Assembly (NCBI RefSeq): GCF_000971985.1
Contig: NZ_KQ040798.1
Span: 487,826-551,825, forward strand
Reading direction: 5' to 3'
Length of the DNA stretch: 64,000 bases
From: Paenibacillus dauci
Lineage (GTDB): Bacteria > Bacillota > Bacilli > Paenibacillales > Paenibacillaceae
Part shown: one piece after another, positions 16,780 to 24,454 of the stretch
Layout of the letters: each line of letters begins with the position of its first letter
Position numbering within the stretch: position 1 is the first letter of the stretch
Notes under the pieces: generated by a model
Seen by the model: the letters and a program-made list of their open reading frames with translations, nothing else
Databases searched by the model: none
What the model was told of the DNA's origin: nothing
Made by a program: the position numbers and the translations under genes

Positions 16780-16983
16780 TTGAACCGCAAGCAGCCCGTT
16801 ACCTCTTTTGGCTGGGCAATTAAGCAGCGGCTGGCGGAATTGCAGATGGATCAAAAGACGTTTTGTGAGTGTTATGGGATACCACCGTCACGTTTATCCA
16901 ATTTGATTAATGGTACACGCAAAGCTGCACGCTATCGCAAACAAGTCGCCGAGCTGCTAGACATTACCGAATATTATCACTGA
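16780..16983 (+). CDS. Small XRE-family (Cro-like) DNA-binding protein
   Basis: About 68 residues, consisting almost only of a helix-turn-helix domain: IKQRLAELQMDQKTFCECYG then IPPSRLSNLINGTRKAARY. This is the size of Cro/excisionase-like regulators. AAGGGGTGA (16766-16774) points to a TTG start at 16780 (or 16777); the in-frame GTG at 16771 lies inside that site. It is divergent from the XRE repressor, so the two probably form a switch. Function beyond DNA binding is inferred. Confidence 0.65.
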   Translation: MNRKQPVTSFGWAIKQRLAELQMDQKTFCECYGIPPSRLSNLINGTRKAARYRKQVAELLDITEYYH

Positions 16984-17217
16984 TCGGCATGCAACATACA
17001 TACAAGCTATACTGTTTGAAGCGTTATAACAGTTGGCAGCACCACATATTCCTCTATGTATTGCCTATTACCATGTTCTGTCATTCAGTGAGACTATTAG
17101 CAACAGCTCAGCACAAGAAGGATAAATATAATTATGAATTATAATATAGTATGGTTTGCTTCTGAATTCAATAACCATATTCATCCAGACTTCATTTAAC
17201 TACAATTTATCACAAAT

Positions 17218-17255
17218 AAAGAGTCCCTGTTATCTTAACATAACAGGGACTCTTT
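17218..17255 (-). terminator. Terminator of the tRNA Glu-Lys-Leu operon
   Basis: Perfect 16-base arms at 17218-17233 and 17240-17255 (AAAGAGTCCC.../...GGGACTCTTT) around a 6-base loop. It is 13 bases after tRNA-Leu on the minus strand and could also end the small XRE transcript from the other side. Confidence 0.88.
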
Positions 17256-17268
17256 ATTATATTACATA

Positions 17269-17351
17269 TGCGGTCGAGAGGACTCGAACCTCCACGGGTA
17301 TACACCCACTACCCCCTCAAGATAGCGTGTCTGCCATTCCACCACGACCGC
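17269..17351 (-). tRNA. tRNA-Leu (anticodon GAG), copy 1
   Basis: 83-base class II tRNA identical to the one at 15904-15986, with GAG in the anticodon loop TTGAGGG. It is the last gene of a Glu-Lys-Leu operon, 19 bases after tRNA-Lys. The identity with copy 2 extends one base at the 3' side and three at the 5' side only. Confidence 0.93.
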
Positions 17352-17370
17352 ACAGACAAAATATAAATGG

Positions 17371-17443
17371 TGAGCCATGAAGGACTCGAACCTTCGACAC
17401 CCTGATTAAAAGTCAGGTGCTCTACCAACTGAGCTAATGGCTC
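17371..17443 (-). tRNA. tRNA-Lys (anticodon TTT)
   Basis: 73 bases; acceptor GAGCCAT/ATGGCTC, anticodon stem CCTGA/TCAGG with loop CTTTTAA, T-loop GGTTCGAGTCC. CCA is encoded (17370-17368). Confidence 0.95.
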
Positions 17444-17459
17444 TTACTATAAAAGAGGA

Positions 17460-17531
17460 TGACCCGTAGGGGATTCGAACCCCTGTTACCTCCGTGAAAG
17501 GGAGGTGTCTTAACCCCTTGACCAACGGGCC
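17460..17531 (-). tRNA. tRNA-Glu (anticodon TTC)
   Basis: 72 bases; acceptor GGCCCGT/ACGGGTC, anticodon stem CCTCC/GGAGG with loop CTTTCAC, T-loop GGTTCGAATCC. First gene of the Glu-Lys-Leu operon. Confidence 0.95.
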
Positions 17532-17554
17532 TTAATTTCTTAACAACAAAAATG

Positions 17555-17583
17555 AGTATACCAATTTTAAAGTTAGATTGCAA
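17555..17583 (-). promoter_or_regulatory. Promoter of the tRNA Glu-Lys-Leu operon
   Basis: Minus strand TTGCAA (17583-17578), 17-base spacer, TATACT (17560-17555), 23 bases before tRNA-Glu. Confidence 0.7.
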
Positions 17584-17772
17584 GCATTTTTTGAAAATAA
17601 ATTTTGAATGAATACTCTACGAATCAAATAAGTATTTTACTTGTAATAAAGATTATTAATACTTATAATTACTTATATAAACTTATCTACAGGCAGATTT
17701 TGGCTTATATATGCTATTTTACTCAATAGCCTCCTCTTCATTTATCCACTTCCGAGTAAGGAGACTCTACAC

Positions 17773-18558
17773 ATGTATCAAGAAGAACGTATGCTTCATA
17801 TCCTTAAATATCTTGACACTCATCAGCGCATCAATATCGAAAAAATCTGTAGTCTTTTTAATGTGTCACGTGATACAGCACGAAGAGATCTCGTTCGCCT
17901 GGAAGAGCAAAATTCCATTATTCGAACACGCGGCGGTGCGTTGCTATCTACTGCCAAATTGACCATCCCCAGCTATAATGACCGTTTAAATACAGTCTCT
18001 TCCGAAAAAAAACAGATTGGTCAGCTCGCAGCTACACTGATTCGGGATGGCGAGCGAATTATTCTGGATTCTTCTACTACTGTACAAGCCTGCGCCGAGT
18101 TTGTTGAAGCTACACGCTGCACAGTAATTACCAATTCTATTAATCAGGCAGACATCCTGTCGGATAAAGAAGACATGATTATCCATCTGCTTGGTGGACA
18201 GCTACAAACACAGCATCGTTATGTATATGGATCTGGAGCCATTGAGACCCTTTCCCACTACTTTGCAGAGCGAGCATTTATCGGAGTTGGCAGTATTTCC
18301 GCCAAAGGATTAACTTCTCTGACGGTAGAAGAAGGCCGAATCAAGTATAAGATGATGCAACAGGCTGAAATGGTGGTTATTCTGGCCGATCACTCCAAGT
18401 TCGGACGGGAATTATTTTATAAATTTGCTGATTTGTCGGAAATTGATCTGATTATTACAGACCAGGCACCTAATACCGAAATGACAGAACTGCTAAAACA
18501 GCATGAAGTTGAACTGTGGATTGCCGGTCACCCCCAACCCAAGGAGCTGAGTATATGA
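17773..18558 (+). CDS. DeoR/GlpR-family transcriptional regulator
   Basis: 261 residues. The N-terminal DeoR winged helix has the family signature (ILKYLDTHQRINIEKICSLFNVSRDTARRDLVRLEEQ), and the C-terminal DeoRC sensor fold has ILDSSTTVQACAEF, TVITNSI, AFIGVGSISAKGLT and ILADHSKFG. Such repressors sense phosphosugars. TAAGGAG precedes the ATG. It overlaps the HAD phosphatase gene by 4 bases (ATGA), so the pair is co-translated; the phosphatase may act on the same sugar phosphate the regulator senses. The pair sits between tRNA-Ser and tRNA-Glu on the opposite strand to the tRNAs. Confidence 0.93.
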   Translation: MYQEERMLHILKYLDTHQRINIEKICSLFNVSRDTARRDLVRLEEQNSIIRTRGGALLSTAKLTIPSYNDRLNTVSSEKKQIGQLAATLIRDGERIILDSSTTVQACAEFVEATRCTVITNSINQADILSDKEDMIIHLLGGQLQTQHRYVYGSGAIETLSHYFAERAFIGVGSISAKGLTSLTVEEGRIKYKMMQQAEMVVILADHSKFGRELFYKFADLSEIDLIITDQAPNTEMTELLKQHEVELWIAGHPQPKELSI

Positions 18559-19427
18559 GTATCAAATTGATTGCAATTGATCTGGATGGAACATTATTAA
18601 GCGGACATAGTTATATAAATGAAGTAAATGCTGCGGCAATCCGCGCTGCCCAACAGGAAGGAATCATTGTCAGTATCGCCACCGGACGCGCTCATCACAA
18701 TGTACGTGAGATTCTTCACCCTACCGGGCTGGTTACTCCAGTAATCTCTTCCAACGGCTCTGTCATACATGATGAGGAGGCTGTACACCTCTATTCCCTT
18801 CCTCTGGAACGTCAGCAGGCCATGGAAGTACTGGAATGGCTAGAGAACGGTGAGTATTACTATCAGGCGCACACCAGCAAAGGAATCTATACGATTAGCA
18901 ATGGTCATCAGCGTCTCGCAGTAGAAGTGGATCGGCTGCTCAGTACCAATCCCGATCCGACCCTGATCAAAATGCTGGAAGCGATGCAATCTCATGGTGC
19001 CAAAGTACAAATGGTTCGTGTATCTACCTATCATGATATTCTGGATACAGCAGATTTCTATAATATACTGGCTCTCTCCCTTGATCCAGACAAGCTGGAA
19101 GCGGGTCGGCTCCATTTTGCAGAGCGTGATGATATGACCATGGTCGTCTCCGGCAGTCATAATTTCGAGTTGGAGCACAAAGAAGCTTCCAAAGGAAATG
19201 CTCTCAAACATCTATCTGCACATTATGGTATTCCTATGGAACAGACAATGGCGATTGGCGATAATTTTAATGATGTTTCCATGATCACCATGGCTGGCAA
19301 AGGTGTCGCAATGGGGAATGCCGAACCCGAAGTACAAGCGATTGCCGATGAAGTTACCCGTACCAATGAAGAAGATGGTGTTGCTCATGCCATTTACCGG
19401 GCACTGGGAATGAATGTGCCTTTGTAA
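18555..19427 (+). CDS. Cof-type HAD-IIB phosphatase
   Basis: 290 residues. Motif I is AIDLDGTLLS with nucleophile and acid/base Asp, motif II is VISSNGS, motif III lies in EASKGNALKHL (Lys), and motif IV is AIGDNFNDVSMI. The cap is of the C2B type, as in Cof/YidA sugar-phosphate phosphatases. It is cytoplasmic and Mg2+ dependent. AAGGAG lies 9 bases before ATG 18555, which overlaps the DeoR stop as ATGA. Confidence 0.93.
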   Translation: MSIKLIAIDLDGTLLSGHSYINEVNAAAIRAAQQEGIIVSIATGRAHHNVREILHPTGLVTPVISSNGSVIHDEEAVHLYSLPLERQQAMEVLEWLENGEYYYQAHTSKGIYTISNGHQRLAVEVDRLLSTNPDPTLIKMLEAMQSHGAKVQMVRVSTYHDILDTADFYNILALSLDPDKLEAGRLHFAERDDMTMVVSGSHNFELEHKEASKGNALKHLSAHYGIPMEQTMAIGDNFNDVSMITMAGKGVAMGNAEPEVQAIADEVTRTNEEDGVAHAIYRALGMNVPL

Positions 19428-19458
19428 ACTGTTCATTCTTTTAACATTTTATATTGAT

Positions 19459-19497
19459 AAAAAAAGACTCCTTCTGCTGCAGAAAGAGTCTTTTTTT
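19459..19497 (+). terminator. Terminator of the DeoR-HAD operon
   Basis: AAAAAAAGACTC pairs with GAGTCTTTTTTT, with TTCTGC/GCAGAA inside, about 30 bases after the HAD stop. Confidence 0.88.
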
Positions 19498-19642
19498 GTT
19501 TTCATTAAATCTTAAAAATCTAACCGTATATCCAAAAGTATAAGAAGCAAGATTCTATGACTGAGTATATTTTTTGGTTATACATTATTGTATTTTTCAA
19601 CTTTTCACAGGGTCGATCTATATCTCTAACTGGCTAATATAA

Positions 19643-19671
19643 AAAAAGAGCCAGCATATGCTGACTCTTTT
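19643..19671 (-). terminator. Terminator of the tRNA Asn-Ser unit
   Basis: AAAAGAG and CTCTTTT flank the perfect palindrome CAGCATATGCTG. On the minus strand a T tract follows. It is about 40 bases after tRNA-Ser. Confidence 0.8.
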
Positions 19672-19708
19672 AATAGCTAATATGTATACCACACTAAAAA
19701 TCATATGG

Positions 19709-19797
19709 CGGAGAGAGAGGGATTCGAACCCTCGCACCGCTGACGCAGTCTAACCCCTTAGCAGAGGGTCCCCTTATAGCCACTTGGGTATCTCTCC
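19709..19797 (-). tRNA. tRNA-Ser (anticodon GCT)
   Basis: 89 bases, class II; acceptor GGAGAGA/TCTCTCC, discriminator G, anticodon loop CTGCTAA (GCT), long variable arm, T-loop GGTTCGAATCC. CCA is encoded (19708-19706). Confidence 0.94.
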
Positions 19798-19806
19798 AAG
19801 AAATGG

Positions 19807-19879
19807 CTCCCCGAACAGGACTCGAACCTGTGACAACTCGATTAACAGTCGAGTGCTCTACCAACTGAGCTATCAGGGA
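19807..19879 (-). tRNA. tRNA-Asn (anticodon GTT)
   Basis: 73 bases; acceptor TCCCTGA/TCGGGGA, anticodon stem CTCGA/TCGAG with loop CTGTTAA, T-loop GGTTCGAGTCC, CCA encoded (19806-19804). It lies 25 bases after sprT on the same strand and may be read through from it. Confidence 0.94.
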
Positions 19880-19903
19880 ACAATATTGAATACAAAAATT
19901 AAT

Positions 19904-20389
19904 TTACCATGATTCCCGAGGTAAGTCAAGCACTTCCAACTTCAATTTCCCCCCGCATTTGCCACATCGGTAGCGATCGGGATTCATCCGTCTTTTACGT
20001 AAATATTGAGTAGTACATTCCCGGCAGACCAGCCGATAACGATATAATTCTTTTCGTTTGATCCCCATCATTTCAGGAGGAATCTGACAGTAACGTCCTC
20101 CGCCTACTCGGCGCAACCAGTACTTAAACTCCGGATCACGATGCTGGTATCCGAGTCCCTGTATGTGCAGATGGTAATGACACAGCTCATGCTTGATGAT
20201 TTTCTCTACTTCGTCCCTGCCAAAGGCCTGGAGCTGATGCGGATTGATCTCGATATGATGACTTTTCAAAAAGTAGCGCCCTCCGGTTGTACGCAATCTG
20301 GCATTAAAGACTGCCTGATGCAAAAAAGGACGTTCAAAATGCTGCAGTGACAACTGTTCCACCCAGACCTGTAGTTCGTCGTTCGTCAT
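19904..20389 (-). CDS. SprT-like zinc metalloprotease-fold protein
   Basis: 161 residues. The SprT core has a gluzincin-like site H67-E68-L-C-H71 in KIIKHELCHYHLH, followed by a C-terminal zinc ribbon (VCRECTTQYLRKRR...YRCGKCGGKL, two CxxC pairs). SprT-family proteins resemble the protease domain of SPRTN; the role of the bacterial proteins is poorly known. The B. subtilis homologue (ydcK) lies, as I recall, between tex and a tRNA array, which matches the layout here. Confidence 0.9.
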   Translation of the reverse strand: MTNDELQVWVEQLSLQHFERPFLHQAVFNARLRTTGGRYFLKSHHIEINPHQLQAFGRDEVEKIIKHELCHYHLHIQGLGYQHRDPEFKYWLRRVGGGRYCQIPPEMMGIKRKELYRYRLVCRECTTQYLRKRRMNPDRYRCGKCGGKLKLEVLDLPRESW

Positions 20390-20605
20390 GAATCCCGGTA
20401 TACTCCTTTGTGTTGTGGTTGTTGCTGATTGCTCGTATGCTTCTGGATAGCAGCAGGTTGATATTGCTGCAGTCTTCTCTTGAATTTTAACTTTGTTATG
20501 CGATACACTTCAAGTACTTGTTCTGATTTTTACAATTTTACATACCGCATACCGGAATGGTCTACGTCCAGTCTGCGGATACTTTATTCTAAGGGAGAAT
20601 ATTGA

Positions 20606-20971
20606 ATGACAACAACCGATATGCGCTACGTTATTTTGCAGCATCAGGATCAACTGCAGTATGTAGAAATGCCTGCCGAGTATGCTTACCAGCTCAGCGC
20701 ACTTAATTTACGACTGCATAAGGAAATCAGTAAGCTCACGGCCGATCATGTCCCGTCCCTGCCCCGTGCTGTAGCAGAATGTGATCATCTGGAATTGCTT
20801 CGTCCGGAAGCCTCCTTGCTGAATGGCTTGACGTATATTAATGAGTTAGAACAATCTTTTGCGGTCCTCCAGGAAGACCAGTACCCGTTAATCTCCCTGC
20901 TGACTGAGATTCGCGCCCTGCAGGCACAATTGGAGCAGTGGTATGAAGAATACGAGGAAGCGCAGCTGTAA
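20606..20971 (+). CDS. Small acidic helical protein, function unknown
   Basis: 121 residues, acidic (C-terminus EQWYEEYEEAQL), with no signal peptide or membrane segment. After a beta-like start (MRYVILQHQDQLQYVEMP) it is predicted mainly helical. It resembles short Paenibacillus proteins sometimes labelled hydrolase/acyltransferase, but I see no catalytic motif to support that label. AGGGAGA precedes the ATG by about 9 bases, and a strong terminator follows at 21038-21076, so it looks like a genuine single gene. Confidence 0.7.
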   Translation: MTTTDMRYVILQHQDQLQYVEMPAEYAYQLSALNLRLHKEISKLTADHVPSLPRAVAECDHLELLRPEASLLNGLTYINELEQSFAVLQEDQYPLISLLTEIRALQAQLEQWYEEYEEAQL

Positions 20972-21037
20972 TCAGACCTTTACGTCTGATGAACTCGTCC
21001 TATAGGTTCTAAATGGAATATGATCTATGGTTCTATC

Positions 21038-21076
21038 AAAAAAGGCAGTATGCGTATTATCGCATACTGCCTTTTT
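21038..21076 (+). terminator. Strong bidirectional terminator between the acidic gene and tex
   Basis: Perfect 16-base arms, AAAAAGGCAGTATGCG and CGCATACTGCCTTTTT, around a 6-base loop. T tracts on both strands serve the convergent genes on either side. Confidence 0.92.
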
Positions 21077-21206
21077 ATTATGAATATCTGTTGAATCCGT
21101 ATTGGATCTGCAGAGCAGGTAGGGATCATACAATTGCTGCAATTGCTGCACATCTGTGATTCATCCTTAACTCTACAAAATAGATCATCATTCGCTTGCT
21201 TGATAC

Positions 21207-23432
21207 TTACTGAGCACTTGCCTGATTAGCAGATGATGGACGCATGGTCAGACCCACTCTGCCTTTTTTGACATCTACATTCATTACCCAGACGGTAACA
21301 TTGTCACCAACCGATACGACATCCATCGGATGTTTGACAAACTGCTCACTCAGTTGGGAAATATGCACGAGCCCGTCATTTTTGATACCGATATCTACAA
21401 AAGCACCAAAGTCGATAACGTTACGAACGGTACCCTGCAGCTCCATACCAGGTGTCAGGTCTTCGATCTTGAGTACATCGGTACGGAAAATTGGCAGTGG
21501 CAGTTCATCACGCGGATCGCGGCCTGGGCGCTGTAGACTATCCATAATATCGCGCAGGGTCGGCACACCGATTTCCAGAGACGCAGCTGCCTCCTCCATA
21601 TTCACATTGGCCAGTGCAGCTACTGCTTCGGGACTGCCCAGCTGCTCAGGCTTGATATTCAATGATTTGAGCAGTTTGTTCGTTGCATCGTAAGACTCCG
21701 GGTGAATACCAGTGTAATCAAGTGGGTTCTCTCCACCTTTGATTCGCAGGAAGCCTACGCACTGCTGCAATGTTTTGGCACCAAGACGAGGTACTTTTTG
21801 CAGCTGCTTACGGCTCATGAAGCGACCGTTTTCTTCGCGGTATTTTACAATATTCTTGGCAATGGTCGCATTAACACCAGCAACATAGGACAGCAGCGAT
21901 GGCGATGCCGTATTCACATCTACACCTACATGGTTAACCGCCGATTCGACGACACCTTTGAGGCTGGTTTCCAGATGCTTCTGGGATACATCATGCTGGT
22001 ACTGACCTACACCGATCGCTTTTGGATCAATTTTGACCAGTTCCGCCAATGGATCCTGTACACGGCGTGCAATAGAAGCAGCGCTGCGCTGTGCTACATC
22101 CAGATCCGGGAACTCTTCCTGGGCGAGCTTGGAAGCAGAATATACACTTGCTCCAGCTTCGCTGACAATCAGATAAGCCAGTTTGCGGTCTTCGATCTCC
22201 TGAATTAATTCGGCAATAAACTGCTCGGTCTCCCGGGAAGCTGTACCATTACCGATTACAATCAGTTCAATATGATGCTCAGCGATCATACGGCGAATAG
22301 TCTCGGCTGCTTCACGTTTTTTGTTAACAGGCGGTGTCGGATAGGTAACCGCTACTTCCAGCAGCTTGCCTGTCTCATCTACCGCAGCCAGCTTGCATCC
22401 TGTACGATAAGCCGGATCGACACCGAGTACACGTGTTTCCTTGATTGGAGCCTGCAGTAGCAGATTGCGCAGATTACCGGCAAAAATAGAAATCGCCTGG
22501 TTATCACCTTTTTCCGTCAGTTCTGCCCGCACTTCACGCTCAATAGAAGGAGCAATCAGACGCTTGTAGGCATCTTCAATTACAGTGCCGAGAATATCTT
22601 GTACTGCAGAAGTTCCCTTGATCAATTGCTTATCCATATAACGGTATACCGGCTCCGGTGCCACTTCCAGCTGCACTTTGAGGATATTTTCCCGCTCGCC
22701 ACGGTTAATCGCCAGAATACGATGCGGAGGCATCTTTTTGGCGAGTTCGCGGTAGCTGTAGTACATTTCGTATACGGATTCTTCGTCCGCCTTTTTGGCT
22801 TCGGTCATGAGCATACCATGATCCAGGGTGTAGCGTCTGATCCATGTACGAAGCGAAGCATCGTCCGAGATATTCTCGGCCAGGATGTCCATAGCTCCCT
22901 GCAGCGCCTGAGAAGCGTCTTCCACGCCTTTCTCTGCATCAATATAGCGAGCTGCCTCTACCAGCGCTTCGGGCTGCTTGGGCTGGCTCATAATCCACTC
23001 TGCCAGCGGCTCCAGACCTTTTTCCTTGGCTACACTCGCGCGTGTTTTGCGCTTTTGGCGATATGGACGGTACAAATCTTCTACTTCCTGCAGCTTGGCT
23101 GCATTCTGAATGGATGCTGCCAGTTCGCTGGTCAGCTTGTCCTGCTCGCTGATAATACGTAATACTTCATCCTTGCGATCCTGCAGATTGCGAAGATACT
23201 GGTGACGTTCTTCAATATCACGCAGCTGGTTCTCATCCAGCTCGCCAGTCATTTCCTTACGGTAACGGGCAATAAAAGGAATTGTATTTCCTTCTGCCAA
23301 TAGATCAATGGTTGTGCGAATTTGTTTGAGTGAAATTTGCAGTTCTCCGGCAATTTGCTTAACGATCCGTTCGCGGATCTGCTGCTCACTGGCTTTCGCC
23401 TGTTCTTCGGTAATCGATTTTTGTTCAGCCAA
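21207..23432 (-). CDS. tex: Tex-family S1 RNA-binding transcription accessory protein
   Basis: About 741 residues. The order is an N-terminal helical Tex region (TIPFIARYRKEMTGELDE), a YqgF/RNase H-like domain (about 325-450, VLGVDPAYRTGCKLAAVDETG), helix-hairpin-helix (VDVNTASPSLLSYVAGV), and a C-terminal S1 domain (GMELQGTVRNVIDFGAFVDIG). Tex binds nucleic acid and is linked to transcription and stress or toxin gene control. Start set at TTG 23432, 7 bases after AAAGAGGGA; the in-frame ATG at 23483 has no ribosome binding site. Homologue of B. subtilis YdcI. Confidence 0.94.
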   Translation of the reverse strand: MAEQKSITEEQAKASEQQIRERIVKQIAGELQISLKQIRTTIDLLAEGNTIPFIARYRKEMTGELDENQLRDIEERHQYLRNLQDRKDEVLRIISEQDKLTSELAASIQNAAKLQEVEDLYRPYRQKRKTRASVAKEKGLEPLAEWIMSQPKQPEALVEAARYIDAEKGVEDASQALQGAMDILAENISDDASLRTWIRRYTLDHGMLMTEAKKADEESVYEMYYSYRELAKKMPPHRILAINRGERENILKVQLEVAPEPVYRYMDKQLIKGTSAVQDILGTVIEDAYKRLIAPSIEREVRAELTEKGDNQAISIFAGNLRNLLLQAPIKETRVLGVDPAYRTGCKLAAVDETGKLLEVAVTYPTPPVNKKREAAETIRRMIAEHHIELIVIGNGTASRETEQFIAELIQEIEDRKLAYLIVSEAGASVYSASKLAQEEFPDLDVAQRSAASIARRVQDPLAELVKIDPKAIGVGQYQHDVSQKHLETSLKGVVESAVNHVGVDVNTASPSLLSYVAGVNATIAKNIVKYREENGRFMSRKQLQKVPRLGAKTLQQCVGFLRIKGGENPLDYTGIHPESYDATNKLLKSLNIKPEQLGSPEAVAALANVNMEEAAASLEIGVPTLRDIMDSLQRPGRDPRDELPLPIFRTDVLKIEDLTPGMELQGTVRNVIDFGAFVDIGIKNDGLVHISQLSEQFVKHPMDVVSVGDNVTVWVMNVDVKKGRVGLTMRPSSANQASAQ

Positions 23433-23547
23433 TCTTATCCCTCTTTCCGCTCTTCCCGCAGGAAGAATCCTGTCATCGTACATATATTATCTCAGACAAT
23501 AAGCCTGATTTCCACCTGGTATCACGAAGTAAAAGGGCCTAAACATG

Positions 23548-23573
23548 CAAAAAACCCGGTGCATTCACCGGGT
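23548..23573 (-). terminator. Terminator downstream of mazF
   Basis: ACCCGGTG (23554-23561) pairs with CACCGGGT (23566-23573), then TTTTTTG on the minus strand, 20 bases after the mazF stop. Confidence 0.88.
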
Positions 23574-23592
23574 CCCCTTGCTCACCACAAGC

Positions 23593-23943
23593 CTAGAAAT
23601 CTACCAGGCCCAGGCTAATCTGGAGCGAGTCATGCACACGACGCATGGTCTCTTCATCCAGATGTGTGATTTTGTCAGTTAAACGCTGCTTGTCAATGGT
23701 ACGAATCTGCTCTAATAAAATGACGGAATCCCTGTCAAACCCGTGGGACTTAGCGTCAATTTCCACGTGCGTCGGCAATTTGGCCTTCTGGATCTGTGCC
23801 GTAATTGCCGCCACAATGACCGTCGGACTGAAGCGATTACCAATGTCGTTCTGGATTACCAAAACCGGCCTTACGCCACCCTGTTCGGAACCGACGACGG
23901 GCGATAAATCTGCAAAAAATACATCGCCGCGCTTTACGATCAA
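23593..23943 (-). CDS. mazF: MazF/EndoA-type mRNA interferase toxin
   Basis: 116 residues, the length of B. subtilis EndoA (NdoA). It carries the family motifs [30 protein letters not shown] and the [16 protein letters not shown] region with the catalytic Arg and Thr. It is a sequence-specific RNase (UACAU in the B. subtilis enzyme). It lies 3 bases after the antitoxin gene stop, so the pair forms an operon, downstream of alr as in Bacillus. Confidence 0.96.
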   Translation of the reverse strand: MIVKRGDVFFADLSPVVGSEQGGVRPVLVIQNDIGNRFSPTVIVAAITAQIQKAKLPTHVEIDAKSHGFDRDSVILLEQIRTIDKQRLTDKITHLDEETMRRVHDSLQISLGLVDF

Positions 23944-23946
23944 TGT

Positions 23947-24261
23947 CTACACCCCGCTAACTAAGCGGTCCAGAGTGATATCCGCCTCTTCCTCCGCATA
24001 AAAAGCTTCACAAGCGATTCTGAGATTAATCTTGGCCATTTCCATGTATCCACGTTGCATTGCCTCGCGGACATGCCGCTTTTTGCGCTCGGTAAGATAC
24101 CCTTTCATGGCTTTTCTGATTAACTCGTTACGGTCGGAATTCTCCAAAGCTGCGATCCCATCCATCTCCTGCAAAAGCTGATCCGGTAAATGGACCATAA
24201 TCCCTTGCACATTTTGCATGTTGTCCAACTGTCCAGCACCCCCAAAACCTTTTCCAGCCAT
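23947..24261 (-). CDS. mazE: MazE/EndoAI-type ribbon-helix-helix antitoxin
   Basis: Up to 104 residues. The RHH DNA-binding part (IMVHLPDQLLQEMDGIAALENSDRNELI) is followed by a C-terminal toxin-binding tail (QRGYMEMAKINLRI...RLVSGV) that closely matches EndoAI (YdcD). It neutralises MazF and probably represses the operon. The start is uncertain: ATG 24261 sits right behind AAGGGGT, while ATG 24219 gives a length nearer to the Bacillus protein. Confidence 0.93.
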   Translation of the reverse strand: MAGKGFGGAGQLDNMQNVQGIMVHLPDQLLQEMDGIAALENSDRNELIRKAMKGYLTERKKRHVREAMQRGYMEMAKINLRIACEAFYAEEEADITLDRLVSGV

Positions 24262-24454
24262 ACCCCTTAGCTGATTTTACGGCATTATTACATACGCGAA
24301 TCCAAGTTTCTGGTCTGCGCCACACGCACATTGCGTGAGGCAACTTTGCTGCCATCATTATAAACCACAATATGGGCGCGCGTACAGACTTTTCATCACA
24401 ATATGTAAGATTCGCCTCAAAATTCCGGTTTCCTTCTGCTTGAATAGTAATTTT

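Noticed and set aside
20386-20508. 40-codon Gln/Lys-rich frame ending in an ATGA overlap with sprT
   Set aside because: It was examined as a possible CmpA-like sporulation gene, since I recall one at this place in Bacillus. The sequence does not resemble CmpA and there is no Shine-Dalgarno before its GTG.
23593-24261. MazEF as part of a mobile defence island
   Set aside because: It lies beside alr exactly as the chromosomal EndoA system of Bacillus does; no mobile or defence genes surround it.
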